A program made the position numbers and the translations under genes. 64,000 nucleotides of DNA from Alphaproteobacteria bacterium (lineage in GTDB: Bacteria; Pseudomonadota; Alphaproteobacteria; SMXQ01). Location of the stretch: NCBI GenBank assembly GCA_009380075.1, contig WHSO01000011.1:1-64000 (forward strand). The letters run 5' to 3'. A model generated the notes under the pieces. That model was not told the DNA's origin and ran no database searches. It saw only the letters and a list, made by a program, of their open reading frames with translations. Shown piece by piece: positions 60,865-64,000 of the stretch. Within the stretch, counting starts at the first letter, position 1. Each line of letters begins with the position of its first letter.

Positions 60865-62103
60865 TCAGCTTGCGCGCGCGGCGGCATCCCCGCCGATATG
60901 CTCGGCCTGGAGGCCGATGCCGATGAGCCGCGCGATCCTGCGCTTGACCGGCGGCCGCGCCAACAGCCACGGCAGCCAGAACGGTGGCCGAATGGGCCGG
61001 TTGCCGGCGAGCGCGGTGCCGATGACCCGGCGCTGGGCGATGCGCTGCAGGAGCTGGGTCCGGGCGGTGGGCTTTTCCCGCCGCGTCTGCACGGCGGCGA
61101 GATGGTCCCGGCTCACCGCGCCGGCCCGGAGGGGTCCCGCCAGGATATTCGCAGCGGCGACGGCGTCCTGAATCGCGAGATTGATCCCGATGCCGCCGAC
61201 CGGCGACATGGCGTGGGAGGCGTCGCCGATCAGCAGCAGCCCCGGCCGGTGCCACGTCTCGAGGCGGTTGATCTCGACCACCAGGGTCTTGACGTCGTCC
61301 CAGCTTTTGATCGCCTCGACGCGCGCCGGCTCCCGGAACGGGCACAGGTCGCGCACCGATTGGCGAAACGCCTCGATACCGCGAGCGCGCACCTTCGCGT
61401 CCGTTCCCTTGGGGATCAGGTAAGCCATCTGCCAGTAGTCGCCGCGGTCGATCATGACGAGCATGCGCCCGCGCTCCAGGTGCGCGCCCGTGTCCACGCC
61501 TTCGTCGCCTGAGCGCGGCAGACGGAACCACATGACGTCCATCGGCGCGCCGTACCGGCGGGGTTCGAGGCTCCAGGCGCGGCGCAGGGTCGAATCCCGG
61601 CCGTCGCAGGCGACCGTCAGGTCGGCGCCGATGGTGTGCATTTCATCGTTCTTGCGATAGACCACGCCGTCGGTGCGGTCGCCAGCGCGGATCACGCCGA
61701 CCGCTTCGGTGTTCATGTGCAGGTGAAAGCCGGGATACTTCTTTGCTTCGGTTGCGATGAAGTTGAGGAAGTCCCATTGCGGCATGAACAGGATGTAGGG
61801 ATGGGGTCCATCGAGCGCGCTGAAATCGCAGATGCGGACACGGGTCTTCCCCACCAGGGCCGAAAGCTCGCGGGCCTTCTGGTGAGGCAACTGGAGGAAC
61901 CGTTCGCCGAGGCCGAGCTCCTCCATCAGCGTGATGGTCGAGGTATGGATCGTATCGCCGCGGAAGTCGCGCAAGAAATCGCCGTGCTTTTCCAGCACGG
62001 TCACGTCGATGCCGGCGCGGGCCAGCAGCAGGCCCAGCATCATCCCGGCCGGCCCGCCGCCCGCGATGCAGCAGGTGGTGGTTTGTTCCTTTCGTTCGGT
62101 CAT
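60865..62103 (-). CDS. FAD-dependent aromatic monooxygenase (PobA/TfdB-like)
   Basis: The 412-residue flavoprotein has the class A monooxygenase motifs: GGGPAGMMLGLLLARAG near residue 15, the DG motif VACDGRDSTLRRA near residue 166, and LLLIGDASHAMSPVGGIGINLAIQDA near residue 286. It should hydroxylate a phenolic or aromatic substrate using NAD(P)H and O2. It lies 35 bases after the Bug gene stop and upstream of the metallo-beta-lactamase-fold gene. No strong ribosome site is seen, so translation may be partly coupled. The exact substrate is unknown. Confidence 0.92.
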   Translation of the reverse strand: MTERKEQTTTCCIAGGGPAGMMLGLLLARAGIDVTVLEKHGDFLRDFRGDTIHTSTITLMEELGLGERFLQLPHQKARELSALVGKTRVRICDFSALDGPHPYILFMPQWDFLNFIATEAKKYPGFHLHMNTEAVGVIRAGDRTDGVVYRKNDEMHTIGADLTVACDGRDSTLRRAWSLEPRRYGAPMDVMWFRLPRSGDEGVDTGAHLERGRMLVMIDRGDYWQMAYLIPKGTDAKVRARGIEAFRQSVRDLCPFREPARVEAIKSWDDVKTLVVEINRLETWHRPGLLLIGDASHAMSPVGGIGINLAIQDAVAAANILAGPLRAGAVSRDHLAAVQTRREKPTARTQLLQRIAQRRVIGTALAGNRPIRPPFWLPWLLARPPVKRRIARLIGIGLQAEHIGGDAAARAS

Positions 62104-62137
62104 GCGGAGCCGGTCCGCGCGGCCGACCGCGCCACGG

Positions 62138-63451
62138 TCACTTGCGGCAGGCGAGTGTAGAGGCCTCCGAATCGTCGCCTTCGTAGGTCACGGCGCAGGT
62201 CATGCCAGTCTTGATGTCGTCGCGTTTGGCCGGATTGCCGTCGATGGTTATCCTGGTCCGCCGCGAATGGACCCGCACCGTCGCGTCCTTCCCGCCATCC
62301 TTGATGACGATTCGGTTGCCCTTCTTGTTGCGCGACACCACGGCGGAGGTGATGGTGGTGAGCTTCACCACCTTCTGTTCCGCTTCCTTGCCTTGGGGCG
62401 TCATGTAGACATTGACGCGGTCGATCAGGGTCTTGGGGGCGTTCACGATCTCGGTGATGATGGCCTGGACGTCCTCGCCCGGCTGGTAGCCGATTTCGGC
62501 GCGCTGCTCGCCGGCCGCCTTGCGGAACGCGGGGTCCTTCATCGTGTCGCCGCAGGCCTTGCGCAGCGCAGCGACGCGCTCCGCCGGGACCCCGGGCGTC
62601 GCCGCGATCGGCCGGCCGACGACATTGGCCAGGGTCAGGAAGCGGGCGACCTGTTCGCGCTCCTTGTCGCCCTTCACCAGATCGATCAGCAGCGGCACAT
62701 CGGGCAGTTCGGGATCGCGCTTGAGGCCGAGCTGCATCAGGAAATTGAGCTTCTTGTCCCTGATCCACTCGGGATTGGTCGACTTCCAGCTCGCGAGGTT
62801 GTTGGTGGCGCGGCCCTCGACCTCGCCGCGCTCCATCGCCAGGTTGACGTCGCCGCCGCCCTTGTAGCCGAAGATCACCTTGAGCCTGGCGTCGAGCAGC
62901 CGGTTGTAGGCCACGGGGATCTGTACCGATATGGAGCCCGCACCCGTGGCGCCGATGAGGGTGACGCGCTTCTTCGCGTCCTCGATCGTCCTGGTCGGCG
63001 ATGTGTGGAAGGTGACGAGCAGCGGGTTCGAATCGCTGAGGTCGCAGATCCAGTGGAACTTGCGCACGTCGCCCTTGAACTTGTCGCCGCCGGTGACCTG
63101 GTACATGGGCAGGCCGCGGCTGACGATGGTGAGCACCGTGCCGTCCTTGGGCGCGACATTGGCGACGTAGTTCGCCGCCTGCAGCCCGCCGCCGCCCGGC
63201 ATGTTGACCGGGATCATCTTCCCGGGCGGTCCCGGAATGTGCCTGACGATATGGACCGCGAGAAGGCGGGCGTAGGTGTCGTAGCCGCCCCCCGGGGCGG
63301 AGCGGATGATCATCTTCATCTGCTTGCCCTTGTAGAAATCGGCGACCGCATCGGCCTGCGCCGCGTCCGGCGCAGCGCTCATGCCTGCGACGATACCGGC
63401 GCCGGCGATGACGATGGTGCCCAGTATTCCCCGTGTGACGTTTCGTGCCAT
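62138..63451 (-). CDS. Bug/TctC-family solute-binding protein with shared C-terminal domain
   Basis: The 437-residue protein has a signal peptide (ARNVTRGILGTIVIAGAGIVAG) and the Bug core (RSAPGGGYDTYARLLAVHI, IPVNMPGGGGLQAANY). After the normal Bug body, residues about 362-437 form the same extra domain as in the protein at 23833. It has HSRRTRITIDGNPAKRDDIK, GMTC and LACRK, with the two Cys 16 residues apart. ATG at 63451 follows GGAGG; an earlier ATG at 63463 is rejected. The FAD monooxygenase gene follows, pairing uptake with oxidation. No TctA/TctB is adjacent. Confidence 0.9.
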   Translation of the reverse strand: MARNVTRGILGTIVIAGAGIVAGMSAAPDAAQADAVADFYKGKQMKMIIRSAPGGGYDTYARLLAVHIVRHIPGPPGKMIPVNMPGGGGLQAANYVANVAPKDGTVLTIVSRGLPMYQVTGGDKFKGDVRKFHWICDLSDSNPLLVTFHTSPTRTIEDAKKRVTLIGATGAGSISVQIPVAYNRLLDARLKVIFGYKGGGDVNLAMERGEVEGRATNNLASWKSTNPEWIRDKKLNFLMQLGLKRDPELPDVPLLIDLVKGDKEREQVARFLTLANVVGRPIAATPGVPAERVAALRKACGDTMKDPAFRKAAGEQRAEIGYQPGEDVQAIITEIVNAPKTLIDRVNVYMTPQGKEAEQKVVKLTTITSAVVSRNKKGNRIVIKDGGKDATVRVHSRRTRITIDGNPAKRDDIKTGMTCAVTYEGDDSEASTLACRK

Positions 63452-63532
63452 GACAGCCTCCATCCCCCGTTGTTCTTGTCATGTAATCATCGCGCCGCGA
63501 AGGGCCGACCGTCAAAGTGCTTTCCGCTACCG

Positions 63533-64000
63533 TCAGAACGTGGCGCCGCCCCAGGCCTTGGTCTTCTCGTTGTTGGGGTCGTAGAGCTCCGGCTCCATCC
63601 GCGTCCTGGCGTCGTTGCGCTCCAGCGTCGCCTCGTACTCCTGGCGGATGAAGGGGTCTTCCATGTCGTAGGGGATGGCGTTGCCGCCGGCGCGCATGTC
63701 GATGGCGCCGGCGTCGATCTGCTTGGCGCCGGGCAGGCCCGGCTTGCGCCCGCGCGCATTGTTGGGTCCCATCCAGGCGCTGAGGCGGAGCGGTTCCTTG
63801 CTGACGCCGAAGTGCTGGTGGAACCAGTCGCCGCTCATCGGCGCGGCGGAGATCATGCCGACCGGCTCGTAATCGACGCGCTTCACGTATTCCGCCTTGC
63901 CGTCCTTCCACGGCGTCGGCCCGATGTCCTTGGGCCAGGTGTAGGAATAGCCCTTGCCCTTGACGCAGACCAGCACCGCCGCCGAGCCGTGATAATGGGC
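63533..64000 (-). CDS. Bicupin, copy 4, C-terminal part (5' end outside window)
   Basis: The frame is open to the right edge. The visible 155 residues begin AHYHGSAAVLVCVKGKGYSY and include MSGDWFHQHFGVSKEP, which match domain 2 of the bicupins at 49675-53193. The C-terminus has an extra region (NNARGRKPGLPGAKQIDAG ... YDPNNEKTKAWGGATF). It is the first visible gene of the minus-strand operon with Bug protein and FAD monooxygenase, so each oxygenase-rich cluster here has bicupin genes. The N-terminal domain and start are outside the window. Confidence 0.85.
   Translation of the reverse strand, partial: AHYHGSAAVLVCVKGKGYSYTWPKDIGPTPWKDGKAEYVKRVDYEPVGMISAAPMSGDWFHQHFGVSKEPLRLSAWMGPNNARGRKPGLPGAKQIDAGAIDMRAGGNAIPYDMEDPFIRQEYEATLERNDARTRMEPELYDPNNEKTKAWGGATF

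Noticed and set aside
1-64000. Mobile elements, CRISPR arrays, tRNA and rRNA genes
   Set aside because: No transposase or integrase frame, no regularly spaced repeats, and no tRNA or rRNA-like stretch was recognised. Short non-coding RNAs cannot be excluded by reading alone.

Overview
The window is a gene-dense, GC-rich stretch from a proteobacterium, most likely an alphaproteobacterium of Rhodospirillales type. That placement is an inference from gene content. The pile-up of Bug/TctC-type solute-binding proteins is also typical of some betaproteobacteria. I see no rRNA, tRNA, CRISPR array, insertion sequence, phage gene or replication origin, and no gene-free stretch longer than about 300 bases. 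Most of the roughly 55 genes look catabolic or transport-related. I read the window as an accessory catabolic island for aromatic or other carboxylic acids rather than a housekeeping region.

Layout. 1-7.8 kb: the end of an N-acyl-D-amino-acid deacylase-like amidohydrolase, an aldo/keto reductase, a LysR regulator divergent from a TenA/PqqC-like protein, an SDR dehydrogenase, an M29/NicX-like protein, a Bug-type binding protein and a carboxymuconolactone decarboxylase-like protein. 7.8-15.2 kb: enoyl-CoA hydratase, two 4,5-dihydroxyphthalate-decarboxylase-like proteins, a GMC oxidoreductase, a ThDP enzyme and a PcaD-like hydrolase. 15.4-23.3 kb: Bug protein, HpcH-type aldolase, a minus-strand operon of a molybdenum hydroxylase large subunit, a leaderless NMT1-like protein and a cupin, then a VOC protein and a frameshifted class V aminotransferase. 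23.3-29.5 kb: cupin, Bug protein, UbiD decarboxylase, Bug protein, [2Fe-2S] subunit and GntR/FCD regulator.

29.5-36.5 kb is one minus-strand operon: ABC importer (binding protein, ATPase, fused permease), a Pht5-like protein, a Rieske oxygenase and a class II aldolase. 36.7-41.6 kb holds an MFS transporter, a LigB-like extradiol dioxygenase broken by an in-frame stop, a second ABC binding protein and a second Rieske oxygenase. 41.9-53.2 kb is an eleven-gene plus-strand cluster: a second ABC ATPase and fused permease, a LigJ/ACMSD-like amidohydrolase, three consecutive RraA/LigK-family proteins, a class II aldolase, a third Rieske oxygenase and three consecutive bicupins. 53.2-58 kb: pirin, two MFS transporters and a MetE-like methyltransferase. 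58-64 kb is a minus-strand operon: a fourth bicupin (cut by the window edge), Bug protein, FAD monooxygenase, metallo-beta-lactamase-fold hydrolase, class II aldolase and a small coiled-coil protein.

How the genes may work together (inference). Rieske oxygenases would hydroxylate or demethylate an aromatic acid. Pht5-like or UbiD enzymes could decarboxylate it. LigB-like, bicupin or other dioxygenases would open the ring. A LigJ-like hydratase followed by LigK/RraA-type aldolases would yield oxo-acids, as in protocatechuate 4,5-cleavage and gallate pathways. The substrate cannot be read from the sequence. The most unusual points are the triple RraA and triple bicupin tandems, repeated ABC-Rieske-aldolase modules without a visible reductase, five Bug proteins without TctA/TctB, and a cysteine-bearing C-terminal domain shared by two of them.
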